Under the pieces are notes generated by a model. That model was not told where the DNA came from and did no database searches. It saw only the letters and a list, made by a program, of their open reading frames with translations. 64,000 bases of DNA from Candidatus Parcubacteria bacterium (GTDB lineage Bacteria > Patescibacteria > Paceibacteria > UBA6257 > HR35), in the NCBI GenBank assembly GCA_026004535.1, contig BPJI01000002.1:1-64000 (forward strand). The letters are read 5' to 3'. The translations under genes and the position numbers were made by a program. This document shows, piece by piece, positions 53,736 through 61,783 of this stretch (the stretch's first letter is position 1; each line of letters starts with the position of its first letter).

Positions 53736-54230
53736 ATGATACAGTTTTTTTCAAACAACCGAAAAGGATACAAAAAATTTGAAAAAGGTGGTATCCCTTC
53801 AACAGATACGCCTTTGATAGAAATATTCAACAAACCTAACTTAATTTTTAATTATCTTTATTTAACAGGTTTTGAAAATTTGGAAGGTATTGACAAAAAC
53901 AAATTGGTTGCACTTGTATATGAGTTAAAATTATCCGAAGATGATTTGCGGAAACTAAAAGTAATTGATGAATATACTGTATATCATGATGGTAAAGAGT
54001 ATGTTATATTGGAAGAGGGGGAAGAATATGACGAATATGTAAAAGATAGAATTGAGGAAATTATTGAGGAGGCGTATAATCAAATACCAGAGCATTTGCA
54101 GTATTATTTTGACGAAGAGAAGTATAAACAAGATATATTGATTGAAACTTCAAATGGTGCAACTTTAATTTCAGATACATACAATGAAATAAAAATTGGC
54201 GATAAAGATTATTATGTATTTTACGTTTAA
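53736..54230 (+). CDS. GG-motif protein 2 (164 aa)
   Basis: The N-terminus is MIQFFSNNRKGYKKFEKGG (Gly-Gly at 18-19). The C-terminal half shares IPEHLQYYFDEEKYKQD with IPEHLTFYFDEDKYKND of the following gene, so the two are paralogs. The rest is acidic and helical. The conserved N-terminus followed by divergent bodies points to a leader or targeting segment. Confidence 0.7.
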   Translation: MIQFFSNNRKGYKKFEKGGIPSTDTPLIEIFNKPNLIFNYLYLTGFENLEGIDKNKLVALVYELKLSEDDLRKLKVIDEYTVYHDGKEYVILEEGEEYDEYVKDRIEEIIEEAYNQIPEHLQYYFDEEKYKQDILIETSNGATLISDTYNEIKIGDKDYYVFYV

Positions 54231-54247
54231 AATAAATGCAATAAATT

Positions 54248-54817
54248 GTGTTTTTATTGTATAAAAACATATTACACACAAAACAAAATTACTTTGAAAA
54301 AGGCGGGGAAGTAAATCTTTCTCCAAATGATAACAGTATTGTTAAAGAAACGTTATATAACTTCTTTAAAGATTACGACAAAATGCACGATTTCATAAAA
54401 CAAACAGGTTTATTTGATGATTTGGACGATATAAACAGAGTAGTTGCTTTATGCAAATTCGCAGAACTAAAAGAGAGTGATTTATATGAATTGCATTATG
54501 ATAAGAACAAACCATATGAGTTTGTATTGAAAGATGGTAAAATTTATTATGTATTTAATGAGAACGAAGTCGAAATATTGAAAAAGCCACTTTTGGAATT
54601 GCAGGTAGATATTGCAATGAAAAGCATTCCCGAACATTTAACATTTTATTTTGACGAAGATAAATACAAAAATGATGTTTTACTATTAAATAGTGATATT
54701 GTTGAAACGCTCACATTTTCTTATAAAAAATATCAGATAAATAAAAAGTTATATTACGCCTGTGAGCCATACGACATATTTGTAGAGTCATTAGATAAAG
54801 TAGTAAAACAATTTTGA
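54248..54817 (+). CDS. GG-motif protein 3, paralog of protein 2 (189 aa)
   Basis: The start is GTG at 54248; an ATG at 54237 meets a stop after two codons. The resulting N-terminus, MFLLYKNILHTKQNYFEKGG, lines up in length and pattern with its neighbours (Gly-Gly at 19-20), which supports the GTG. The IPEHLTFYFDEDKYK motif at about 142-156 matches the preceding paralog. Confidence 0.65.
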   Translation: MFLLYKNILHTKQNYFEKGGEVNLSPNDNSIVKETLYNFFKDYDKMHDFIKQTGLFDDLDDINRVVALCKFAELKESDLYELHYDKNKPYEFVLKDGKIYYVFNENEVEILKKPLLELQVDIAMKSIPEHLTFYFDEDKYKNDVLLLNSDIVETLTFSYKKYQINKKLYYACEPYDIFVESLDKVVKQF

Positions 54818-54831
54818 TAAATTATAAAATT

Positions 54832-55260
54832 ATGAAAAGATTAAAAGACGCAATTCAAATTACATACGGAACAATATATTTTGTGATTTATATTGCTGCA
54901 AGCATCTTGCAAATATTATTGGCACCTATATTAGTTGTTTATGCATGGATTAAGATAGCAATGATTAGAGATAAGAAAAAACGTGATGATAGTTTTGGTT
55001 TGTATAACGAAAAAATATCAATTTTGAAGGATATACTCGGAAATGTAATGGGGGCATATTTATTTAATGATGTATTGATAAAAAAAGATGGATATAAATT
55101 TGGCCGCAGATATGAAACAATATCAAGCGTTCTTGGAAAAAATAAACGATTAGGCAAACTGACTTTTGTAGGCAAAGTGCTTTGTTATATTCTTGACAAA
55201 ATTGATGAGAATCATTGTGAAAAATCAATAAGTTACGATAACATAATTGACAAAGAATAA
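54832..55260 (+). CDS. Membrane protein with N-terminal hydrophobic hairpin (142 aa)
   Basis: The ATG at 54832 is preferred over a TTG at 54814 that overlaps the previous stop. Residues about 13-42 form one long or two short membrane segments, followed by a basic loop (KKKRDD) and a soluble part. No family is recognised. It is convergent with the coiled-coil gene at 55262. Confidence 0.7.
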   Translation: MKRLKDAIQITYGTIYFVIYIAASILQILLAPILVVYAWIKIAMIRDKKKRDDSFGLYNEKISILKDILGNVMGAYLFNDVLIKKDGYKFGRRYETISSVLGKNKRLGKLTFVGKVLCYILDKIDENHCEKSISYDNIIDKE

Positions 55261-55261
55261 A

Positions 55262-55753
55262 TTATCTATAATCTTCCAATCTCTTTTCGTTTTTAAGAAA
55301 ACTGACTTTCTGCATTATTATATTCAAGTGCTTATCAACGGTATCTTTGTAGTTATTCAGCATATAATACAGCGATTTGATACGATTAAGTGCGATGTAG
55401 TGTTGGTTTAGTTCTATTTTTGCAAGTGTTTCTGATTTATTTACTGCTTTATTTTGTCCTATAAAGTTTATTTTAAGTATGTTGTAATAGTTATCAATAA
55501 TTTGCTCATAGTAGTCAATGATGTGTTTTATCTTGCTCAACAATTTCGATATTTCATACATATTTACAATCAACCTGTCCATTATTTCAATATATCCGTT
55601 TATGTCTTGCGACTCGTTTATTTTTTTATAGTCCGATACATTGTGGTCAATTTCTTTAATTAAATTCTCAACCAAATCTTTTTTGTTCGTGTATTCATAA
55701 TTGATGTAATCACGTTCAGATATTAGTTTTTTATCAATCTCATCTTTATTCAT
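55262..55753 (-). CDS. Coiled-coil protein (163 aa)
   Basis: The product is almost wholly helical with heptad spacing (EMIDRLIVNMYEISKLLSKI-type pattern, residues about 55-80). It is the last gene of a minus-strand run that begins at about 57.6 kb. No family is recognised. Confidence 0.7.
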   Translation of the reverse strand: MNKDEIDKKLISERDYINYEYTNKKDLVENLIKEIDHNVSDYKKINESQDINGYIEIMDRLIVNMYEISKLLSKIKHIIDYYEQIIDNYYNILKINFIGQNKAVNKSETLAKIELNQHYIALNRIKSLYYMLNNYKDTVDKHLNIIMQKVSFLKNEKRLEDYR

Positions 55754-55771
55754 ATCTGATACAATTTATTG

Positions 55772-56080
55772 TTATTCTAACCTTGACAAAAGTATTAAAA
55801 AATACTCTAAATTTTCCGCATTTTCCCCATACATCTTTTTCATAATATCAACACACTCCTCTTTGCTATATCCCGTATCTATTCGGGCAATGAATTCGTT
55901 TACTTTGTCCAATTTAAACGTTCTTATATCTACAATTACGGCATCATACAAAAACTGGTTTTTAAGCATAATTTTATACTTTTCACCGATTTTATACTTG
56001 CTACTTTTTGGTCTGATTGTCGTGAAACTTTTGCAATTTAACTTGTTATTCCAATTGTAATTAAAGTTTATTGTTTGCAT
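55772..56080 (-). CDS. ASCH-domain-like protein (102 aa)
   Basis: The pattern FTTIRPKSSKYKIGEKYKIM, then DAVIVDIRTFKLDKVNEF, then DTGYSKEECVDIMKKMYG matches the ASCH/PUA-like proteins often encoded by phages. ASCH domains bind RNA and are thought to affect translation or RNA modification. A direct role here is not shown. It is part of a minus-strand run of small genes with short overlaps. Confidence 0.65.
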   Translation of the reverse strand: MQTINFNYNWNNKLNCKSFTTIRPKSSKYKIGEKYKIMLKNQFLYDAVIVDIRTFKLDKVNEFIARIDTGYSKEECVDIMKKMYGENAENLEYFLILLSRLE

Positions 56081-56092
56081 AGTAGTATTATT

Positions 56093-56362
56093 TTAAATTA
56101 CACTTATCCATTTTTTTTTAACACTATGACGATATTTGGCAATTCTTGTAAATGGATATAATTCTGACAACATGTATTTGGGCAAATTTATTCTATATTT
56201 ATATTGCAACAATTCGCTTACATATACACCTTCTTTTTGAATACGTATTATTGACGACACAAACTCATTCTCTTGTGTCAATCCATATACATAAATAATA
56301 TAATATTTATCTGTTTTTTTCAACAAAATGGCATCAATCATTATGTATTCAGTATTTATCAT
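56093..56362 (-). CDS. Uncharacterised protein (89 aa)
   Basis: A mixed alpha/beta small protein with no recognised motif. Its start lies inside the end of the preceding 153-aa gene (14-bp overlap). Confidence 0.65.
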   Translation of the reverse strand: MINTEYIMIDAILLKKTDKYYIIYVYGLTQENEFVSSIIRIQKEGVYVSELLQYKYRINLPKYMLSELYPFTRIAKYRHSVKKKWISVI

Positions 56363-56810
56363 GTTTCATTTGTTTTGTAAATAATATTATTGCGGTGCTT
56401 TCTCTTTCTCTTTGTTCTATGACAATTTTAAACGTAATTTCGTCAACATAAATAGTAATCTGTTCATCAAAGTTGGATGGTTCAAAATCAATTACACTTT
56501 TAAAGCACCGTTTTGGATTTTTTATTTCCATCAAATAATTCTCTACATCAATTCCTTTTTCATAGATATAAACTTCGCAATATAAATACTTGCTTCCATT
56601 CATATCAACGAATTTTTCAAATTCTTTTGCCATATCATCTATCATTTCTTCTCTTTCAAATTCCATTTCTTTTATTGTTGCCCTTTCAATTACTTCCTCC
56701 GTCGCATCGCAACCTGCATTAAAAGGGAATACACCTGTTTCTTTCCAAGTAGTATAAACAATATCACGGGCTTCGTCTTCATTTATTGTTTTTGTTGATA
56801 ATATTTTCAT
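56349..56810 (-). CDS. Uncharacterised protein (153 aa)
   Basis: A helical, acidic N-terminal half with several Asp/Glu-rich helices is followed by a beta-rich part. No domain is recognised. It is one of a run of small minus-strand genes that look like early or regulatory genes. Confidence 0.65.
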   Translation of the reverse strand: MKILSTKTINEDEARDIVYTTWKETGVFPFNAGCDATEEVIERATIKEMEFEREEMIDDMAKEFEKFVDMNGSKYLYCEVYIYEKGIDVENYLMEIKNPKRCFKSVIDFEPSNFDEQITIYVDEITFKIVIEQRERESTAIILFTKQMKHDKY

Positions 56811-56836
56811 AGCTTTTAGTTTTTTGATTTATTTGA

Positions 56837-56977
56837 TTAGTTTAAGAAAATTTCAATAACTTCATATTCCAATATCTTAGGATTAAATATAAGGACTATA
56901 CAAACCCCATTTTCATATTCTTTAAAATCCATGATGCATTCTTTTCTAAAAAAATATGTTTCAATAATTGCTCTCAT
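56837..56977 (-). CDS. Small protein (46 aa)
   Basis: An ATG at 56977 overlaps the end of the upstream gene by 17 bp and the frame ends with TAA at 56837. The 46-residue product has two predicted strands and no membrane span. It fills an otherwise empty gap in a run of close-packed genes, which supports it. No family is recognised. Confidence 0.55.
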   Translation of the reverse strand: MRAIIETYFFRKECIMDFKEYENGVCIVLIFNPKILEYEVIEIFLN

Positions 56978-57347
56978 ATTTCATTGATTTTAATTTATAT
57001 AACAAATTATTTTTTACTTCAACAGAATTTAAATCTAACTTATTATCAATAATATATTGTTGCACAAATGTTGGCACATCTCCGTATTTTGCATTCTTTG
57101 AACAAAGATAATGATATACGGTAAATTCATCTCCGTAATCAATAATTTCTGAAGCGTTTTGGTTTTTGTATATTGTGAGAGAGTAAAAAGTATCGTCTTC
57201 AATTATGTGTTTAAACATATTGACCACTCTCTCATTCTCAAGATTCACAAACCTTTTGTAAAAGTTTGTGATATAGAGACGAAAATCTTTAACGGTAATT
57301 ATTTTTAACTCACCGTTAAAGATATTGATTCTGATATAGAAAATCAT
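56961..57347 (-). CDS. Uncharacterised protein (128 aa)
   Basis: A small alpha/beta protein with no recognised motif. It overlaps the upstream gene by an ATGA and the downstream 46-aa gene by 17 bp, so all three are coupled. Confidence 0.65.
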   Translation of the reverse strand: MIFYIRINIFNGELKIITVKDFRLYITNFYKRFVNLENERVVNMFKHIIEDDTFYSLTIYKNQNASEIIDYGDEFTVYHYLCSKNAKYGDVPTFVQQYIIDNKLDLNSVEVKNNLLYKLKSMKYESNY

Positions 57348-57634
57348 AAATATTTTTCAATTATGTGGTAGTTATCTTTGATAAACTGCTCTCTTTCTTT
57401 ACGTTTCTTGTAAAACTTCCCTCTTAATTTAGGGTTTCTTTGCTGTATTAACCTTGAATATCTGCCGACTGATTCAAGGTTAATACTATTAAATATTTCG
57501 TAAAATATTTTTAAATTTTTTTTGCCTTTTACACACTCCGTATATTTTAAGTAGAGTGTGTATAAAATTGCTTTATTTTCCCGTGCTTCGGGATATTTAT
57601 TTAAAATTAACTCAATAATTTGTTTGCTTATCAT
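57344..57634 (-). CDS. Small basic protein (96 aa)
   Basis: A basic helical protein with the segment SVGRYSRLIQQRNPKLRG and then FYKKRKEREQF, a pattern I have seen in small phage proteins of unknown function and compatible with nucleic-acid binding. It is the first gene of the minus-strand run and lies upstream of a strong terminator (57.69 kb) on its other side. Confidence 0.6.
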   Translation of the reverse strand: MISKQIIELILNKYPEARENKAILYTLYLKYTECVKGKKNLKIFYEIFNSINLESVGRYSRLIQQRNPKLRGKFYKKRKEREQFIKDNYHIIEKYL

Positions 57635-57686
57635 AGCATTAAATTTTATCGTTAAAAATAAAAAAAATACAAAAAAACAAATAAAA

Positions 57687-57720
57687 AAAAGGCAACGCCG
57701 TTCGGGCGTTGCCTTTTGGT
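57687..57720 (-). terminator. Strong intrinsic terminator
   Basis: AAAAGGCAACGCC and GGCGTTGCCTTTT form a 13-bp stem around a short loop, followed on the minus strand by a T run. It terminates the 61-aa SRIRALD gene just upstream (stop at 57723), isolating it from the minus-strand genes below. Because A runs flank both sides it may work in both directions. Confidence 0.85.
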
Positions 57721-57722
57721 TC

Positions 57723-57908
57723 TCAATCCAGGGCTCTTATTCTTGAGCCCTTTCTTTTTGTCTCCTCAACACTGACACACAGGATTTTTGCACCTGTTTT
57801 AATATCACTATGTTCACCGTGTTTTAGTAAATCTTCTTCTAATACGTGGGGGTGTTTAGACACGCCCACCTCTTTAGTTGTTTTTTTAATTTTTTCTGTT
57901 TTTTTCAT
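57723..57908 (-). CDS. SRIRALD-family small protein, copy 2 (61 aa)
   Basis: The product has a Lys-rich start, EVGVSKHPHVLEEDLLKH, and the same EETKRKGSRIRALD end as the gene at 51574-51756. It has its own terminator 3 bp after the stop. Its start codon and leader lie inside the left arm of the 95-bp inverted repeat. This makes it an isolated, separately controlled unit. Function is unknown. Confidence 0.75.
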   Translation of the reverse strand: MKKTEKIKKTTKEVGVSKHPHVLEEDLLKHGEHSDIKTGAKILCVSVEETKRKGSRIRALD

Positions 57909-57998
57909 AGTTTTTAAATTTTAAAGTTTACACCATAATATGACGAACATGCCTGAATCCATTGCGACCAGCGGGTTTGAGCCACTTTTTGACTTCTT
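57903..57998. repeat. Left arm of 95-bp inverted repeat
   Basis: This arm matches the reverse complement of 59886-59980. A 32-bp identical block (AAATTTTAAAGTTTACACCA onward) is followed by 9 divergent bases and then a 42-bp identical block (from ATCCATTGCGACCAGCGGG to GACTTCTT). Only four substitutions and one indel separate the arms. It contains the start codon and leader of the 61-aa gene. Confidence 0.9.
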
Positions 57999-58017
57999 TC
58001 ATTTTTTATTATCTTTG
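57988..58017 (+). promoter_or_regulatory. Promoter of the type III-like methyltransferase
   Basis: TTTG at 57988-57991 and TATCTTTG at 58010-58017, 18 bp apart, form a good -33/-7 pair 17 bp before the ATG at 58035. The -33 element lies inside the left arm of the inverted repeat and the -7 lies just outside it, so DNA inversion would separate them. Confidence 0.6.
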
Positions 58018-58034
58018 TGCAAATACTTATTGTT

Positions 58035-59318
58035 ATGAATAAATACGGTTTAAACTTCATTGGAAAAGAATATGCAATAAATCTATATCAAAAAGAAACT
58101 GAAAAAAAGTTATATTTAAACGAAAGTTTAAGCAGAAACACCTATGAAACCAACAATATTGTGATACAAGGTGATAATTTAGAGGCATTGAAACTATTAA
58201 AGAAAGATTATGAAGGTAAAATAAAGTGTATTTATATTGACCCGCCGTATAACACAGGAAACAAATTTGTTTACAACGATAAGTTTAATGATTTAGAACT
58301 ATTCAGCATATTGGGAATAGATAAGAAAGAGTCACGCAAATTAAGAACGAAAAAGGGGCATAATGCATGGTTGACATTTATGTATCCACGATTGATGTTG
58401 GCAAGGGATTTATTGAGCGACGACGGTGTGATTTTTATCAGCATAGATGATAATGGGTTTTCAAATTTGAAGTTAATATGTGATGAAATTTTTGGGGAGG
58501 AGAATTTTGTGGCTACACTTATACATCAAAGAGCCAAGGGAGGCGGACAAGCCAAGCATATAGTAAAAGGGCATGATTACATATTGTTGTATAGTAAAAA
58601 TATAAATTTAATTAAACCTTTAAGAAGAGATAAAACCAAAAAGTATAAAATTATTGATAAAAATGGAAAAAAATATATTTATAATGATGATGTTGTTAGA
58701 AAAACTTTCGGTAAATATAACAAAAACATGGGAGACAGAAGATGTTATTATGAAGAATTAAATAAATACAAGAATGAAGCACAGGTTAAAAAAATTAAAG
58801 AAAAGATTAATAACGGAGAATACTTTTTAGAAAAAACAGAATCAGGTTTACATAAAATATGTAAGTTAGAACCACTTGAAGAAGCGTATTCAAAAGTTTA
58901 TTCAATTATTAATAGTAATGATAGCACTATTAAAGTTTTATCTGAAAAAGGTATCGAAGATTTAGAAAAACTTAACATACCAGTTTTTACTTATCCTAAA
59001 CCAGTTGAATTAATAAAGTTTTTAATAAAATCTTTACCCGAAAACAACATCATCCTCGACTTCTTCGCAGGCAGTGGCACTACAGGACACGCAGTGATGC
59101 AACTAAATGCCGAAGACGGGGGCAACCGTAAATTTATACTCGTTCAATTGGATGAACCGTTAAAAGAAGGAACGAAAGCATATCAATATTGCATTGAGCA
59201 TAATTTAAAACCTGTGCTTTCATCCCTTACTATTGAAAGATTGAAAAAGGCAGGCGATATAATTAAGAATAATGGCAATAATGTGGATATAGGATTTAAG
59301 GTTTATGATTTAATATAA
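58035..59318 (+). CDS. Type III-like adenine DNA methyltransferase (Mod) (427 aa)
   Basis: The ATG at 58035 is preferred over a GTG six codons earlier. IQGDNLEALKLL, then IYIDPPYNTGN (motif IV DPPY, 69-72), VIFISIDDNG, and DFFAGSGTTGHAVMQLN (motif I, about residues 341-357) place it in the beta-class adenine methyltransferases typical of type III Mod subunits. No Res helicase-nuclease gene follows. It is shorter than typical Mod proteins (about 600 aa). It lies between the arms of the inverted repeat. An orphan with a host-modulating or self-protecting role is likely. Confidence 0.85.
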   Translation: MNKYGLNFIGKEYAINLYQKETEKKLYLNESLSRNTYETNNIVIQGDNLEALKLLKKDYEGKIKCIYIDPPYNTGNKFVYNDKFNDLELFSILGIDKKESRKLRTKKGHNAWLTFMYPRLMLARDLLSDDGVIFISIDDNGFSNLKLICDEIFGEENFVATLIHQRAKGGGQAKHIVKGHDYILLYSKNINLIKPLRRDKTKKYKIIDKNGKKYIYNDDVVRKTFGKYNKNMGDRRCYYEELNKYKNEAQVKKIKEKINNGEYFLEKTESGLHKICKLEPLEEAYSKVYSIINSNDSTIKVLSEKGIEDLEKLNIPVFTYPKPVELIKFLIKSLPENNIILDFFAGSGTTGHAVMQLNAEDGGNRKFILVQLDEPLKEGTKAYQYCIEHNLKPVLSSLTIERLKKAGDIIKNNGNNVDIGFKVYDLI

Positions 59319-59350
59319 AAAAATATAGCGTAAACATTAAAAAATAAAAA

Positions 59351-59809
59351 ATGAAGACAAAATTTGAAACAAAGTGGAGTATTTCATACGACTATAAAAC
59401 ATCGGACGGGTTTTTTTTTAAAAGGGATTATGGAAAGTACCGTTCGGGATTACTTTGGATATATAAGGATGGAGTAATATATGTGGCGGAAGATGAGGAC
59501 TTGGGCGAAGACCTTATATTTTTGAGAAATGCTGTGCACGGCACTATATTGTGGATAGCAAGAGGAAATTTTGGACAAACCAAAAATGACACTAATGCCT
59601 TTTGGTTTGATCCGCATGGTTCCTATATACTTATTTGCGTTGATTGTGGTGGTGGTTTCAAAAAGAGTCTTGGATATGCAGATAATTGGGTGCTGCAAAA
59701 AGCAATTTACTACCATCGGGTTGTTTCAAAATGCGGCGAAATAGGGCTCGTTTGGATAATCTTGGATCTTAATGATATTACACAATCAGACAACGCTGCT
59801 AATTTTTAA
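59351..59809 (+). CDS. Uncharacterised protein (152 aa)
   Basis: The product is Trp/Tyr/Gly-rich and mostly beta (GLLWIYKDGVIYVAED, then AFWFDPHGSYILICVDCGGG). There is no membrane segment and no known family. It is the second gene inside the inverted-repeat cassette, 32 bp after the methyltransferase, and could be a partner such as an inhibitor or recognition accessory. Confidence 0.65.
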   Translation: MKTKFETKWSISYDYKTSDGFFFKRDYGKYRSGLLWIYKDGVIYVAEDEDLGEDLIFLRNAVHGTILWIARGNFGQTKNDTNAFWFDPHGSYILICVDCGGGFKKSLGYADNWVLQKAIYYHRVVSKCGEIGLVWIILDLNDITQSDNAANF

Positions 59810-59885
59810 TTCTAAATTTAAAAGTTCTACCTTGTAAAAAATATCTATATATTAAATCAAAAGTTCATTTAACATGATAAAACAT

Positions 59886-59980
59886 AAGAAGTCAAAAAGT
59901 GGCTCAAACCCGCTGGTCGCAATGGATTGAGGTGTTTTCGTCATATTATGGTGTAAACTTTAAAATTTAAAACTATGAAA
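59886..59980. repeat. Right arm of 95-bp inverted repeat
   Basis: The reverse complement of 57903-57998 with about 95% identity. It contains the leader and ATG of the 84-aa gene at 59975. The two arms bound a 1.9-kb segment with two genes. Confidence 0.9.
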
Positions 59981-60229
59981 AATTACAGAAGAGAAGTAAA
60001 AAGATCGCAAGGTAGTTTTCTTAAATTTTGGGAAATTTGCCTCGATGAAGGGTACTTCATCGGGGATTGGCCGTTTGTAATGGCGGCCTATACCATCTTC
60101 CTCGAAGATGGAGGGAGGAGAACGAGTCAAACAGAAAAAGAGTACCGGGAACTCATGTCCCGGTATGAAGCTCCATCAGCCATGAAAGAGGAAAAAATAA
60201 AAAAGGGCATGTTCGGTGAAACCGAATAA
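59975..60229 (+). CDS. Small Trp/Tyr-rich protein (84 aa)
   Basis: A soluble helical protein with a basic start (KNYRREVKRSQ) and a LDEGYFIGDWPFVMAAYTIF segment. Its start codon lies inside the right inverted-repeat arm, so it shares its leader with the 61-aa gene on the other side. Its stop is inside its own terminator. No family is recognised. Confidence 0.65.
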   Translation: MKNYRREVKRSQGSFLKFWEICLDEGYFIGDWPFVMAAYTIFLEDGGRRTSQTEKEYRELMSRYEAPSAMKEEKIKKGMFGETE

Positions 60230-60242
60230 TGCCCTTTTTTTA
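60201..60242 (+). terminator. Intrinsic terminator overlapping the 84-aa gene
   Basis: AAAAGGGCAT and the later ATGCCCTTTTTT, with an inner TTCGGT-GAAA-ACCGAA stem-loop, form a long hairpin followed by T's. The stop codon of the gene lies in the stem. Confidence 0.8.
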
Positions 60243-60312
60243 TTTAAAGGTGACCACGACCTGTAACGTGAAACACCTGCCGTGTGGTGCAGGCAGTTAA
60301 ATTAAAACTTTT
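60243..60312 (+). promoter_or_regulatory. Structured leader ahead of the 148-aa gene
   Basis: Two short hairpins can form: AGGT-x-ACCT at about 60248-60262 and CTGCC-x-GGCAG at 60277-60296, in a stretch that is GC-richer than its surroundings. The leader ends with TTAAAACTTTTATG. It may be a structured 5' untranslated region or part of a small RNA. No known riboswitch is recognised. Confidence 0.4.
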
Positions 60313-60759
60313 ATGGAAACTATAATATTACATCAAAACAAGAAATTTAGAATGTATAGCGAAAGAGGCGGCATGACTTGGAGAATATTAAAATTGTTCT
60401 CTGAGGATACTCTTATCAACGAGGTAAGAGTGTCTGTAGCCGCATTGGAAAGTGAAAAAGGATTAGGTCTGTACGACCAAATCCATGAAATGCTATATGG
60501 AGATTATTATAATAAAATCTCTATAATAGCATGGAGGTATCAAAGCGACATATCAGAATACATGAACTATAGGGATGGGTATCGTTTTATAAAATTGTAT
60601 CTTGCGTCAGATAATCAAATTATAATAGATACACACAAAGGAATATATCTTTTGTCCCAAGCGGACGAGATATATTCCCGAAGCGCCTCATTTACTATAG
60701 GAATTGCGAAAATAGTTGCGCACTTCATGAAAGAAAAATTGAATATTCATATATTCTAA
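60313..60759 (+). CDS. GG-motif protein 4 (148 aa)
   Basis: The N-terminus is METIILHQNKKFRMYSERGG (Gly-Gly at 19-20), with the same layout as the GG-motif proteins at 53.2-54.8 kb. The body is mixed alpha/beta without a recognised domain. It sits between two intrinsic terminators, so it is a single-gene unit. Confidence 0.65.
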   Translation: METIILHQNKKFRMYSERGGMTWRILKLFSEDTLINEVRVSVAALESEKGLGLYDQIHEMLYGDYYNKISIIAWRYQSDISEYMNYRDGYRFIKLYLASDNQIIIDTHKGIYLLSQADEIYSRSASFTIGIAKIVAHFMKEKLNIHIF

Positions 60760-60763
60760 AAGA

Positions 60764-60790
60764 AAAATGGGCACTTGATGCCCTTTTTTA
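60764..60790 (+). terminator. Intrinsic terminator after the 148-aa gene
   Basis: AAAAATGGGCA and TGCCCTTTTTT form an 11-bp stem around CTTGA, ending in a T run. It closes the GG-motif gene and separates it from the recombination genes. Confidence 0.8.
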
Positions 60791-60812
60791 AATAAATATT
60801 AAAATTAAAACT

Positions 60813-61751
60813 ATGAGCGAAAAAAATAACATCAAAGATATAAGAAAAAATAAATTAGGGGCAACAGATATTGTTGCGATAAATCTGTTAAGCCCCTTCA
60901 AAACACCGTTGGATGTCTATCTTGAAAAGGTAGACAATATTGATACGGTGGATGAAACAAACGAAAATATTGTATTGGGCAAGTGCCTTGAAAAAGGTAT
61001 TGCAGAGGCATTTTGCCAAATACATTCTTATAAATTGTCTGAATTGATTGACGAAAAGTCAAGGCAATTCATACACCCTGAATATGATTTTATTTCATGT
61101 ATGATAGATTATATTTGCCTCGACGAATCGGGGAATTTTAACATACTTGAGATCAAAAACGTAACCGGTGCGGTTAAAGAACCGCACAGCCATTATGCTG
61201 CACAGTTAAAGATACAAATGTACATTACGGGCGTAGAAAGGGGGATACTGTGTTATTATGATTCTTACGGCTTAAAGCACTTTGATTTTGAATTGGACAA
61301 TACAAAAAAAGAAGTGGAAAAAATGATAGAAAAGGCTGTAGAGTTTTGGAACGAACATATTGTAAACAAAGTTCCGCCAAAACCTGTCACAATGGAAGAT
61401 TTGGGAAAAATAGAAACAGAAAACATAGAGATGACGATAGAATCAGGTATGATAAATGACGGGACGTTGGAGAACGATATTGTTTATTGGTGGAATCAAT
61501 ACAAAGAAGCGAAAAAATATGAAGGCTTGTACAAGAAAAAATCAGAGGACGCAGAGAAAAGGATAGTGCAAGCAATTGCGAATAAATTGCAAAACATACC
61601 CTCATCTTTGATTGTCAATGATGGGGGAAAAAAATTATTCAAATTGAAAAAAATTCAAGCAAGATATTTGGATAATGATAAAATAAAAGAAGAGTTGGGC
61701 GATAGGATTGAGGATTTTTACAAATTAAAATCATTTTTCCGTTTATATTGA
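60813..61751 (+). CDS. YqaJ-family recombination exonuclease (312 aa)
   Basis: Residues 16-36 (GATDIVAINLLSPFKTPLDV) match the start of YqaJ-type viral exonucleases, and the PD-(D/E)XK core is visible: MIDY with Asp99, ILEIKNV with Glu113 and Lys115, then AAQLKIQMYITG (Gln of motif III). These enzymes chew 5' ends to give single strands for an annealase. The RecT-like gene follows by overlapping starts, so the pair matches a RecE/RecT (lambda Red-like) system. Confidence 0.8.
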   Translation: MSEKNNIKDIRKNKLGATDIVAINLLSPFKTPLDVYLEKVDNIDTVDETNENIVLGKCLEKGIAEAFCQIHSYKLSELIDEKSRQFIHPEYDFISCMIDYICLDESGNFNILEIKNVTGAVKEPHSHYAAQLKIQMYITGVERGILCYYDSYGLKHFDFELDNTKKEVEKMIEKAVEFWNEHIVNKVPPKPVTMEDLGKIETENIEMTIESGMINDGTLENDIVYWWNQYKEAKKYEGLYKKKSEDAEKRIVQAIANKLQNIPSSLIVNDGGKKLFKLKKIQARYLDNDKIKEELGDRIEDFYKLKSFFRLY

Positions 61752-61783
61752 TTATTAATTTATTAACCCAAAAATATAATGTT

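Noticed and set aside
57903..59980. Insertion sequence with terminal inverted repeats
   Set aside because: The arms are about 95 bp with start codons of outward genes inside them, there is no transposase between them, and no target-site duplication could be seen at the arm ends.
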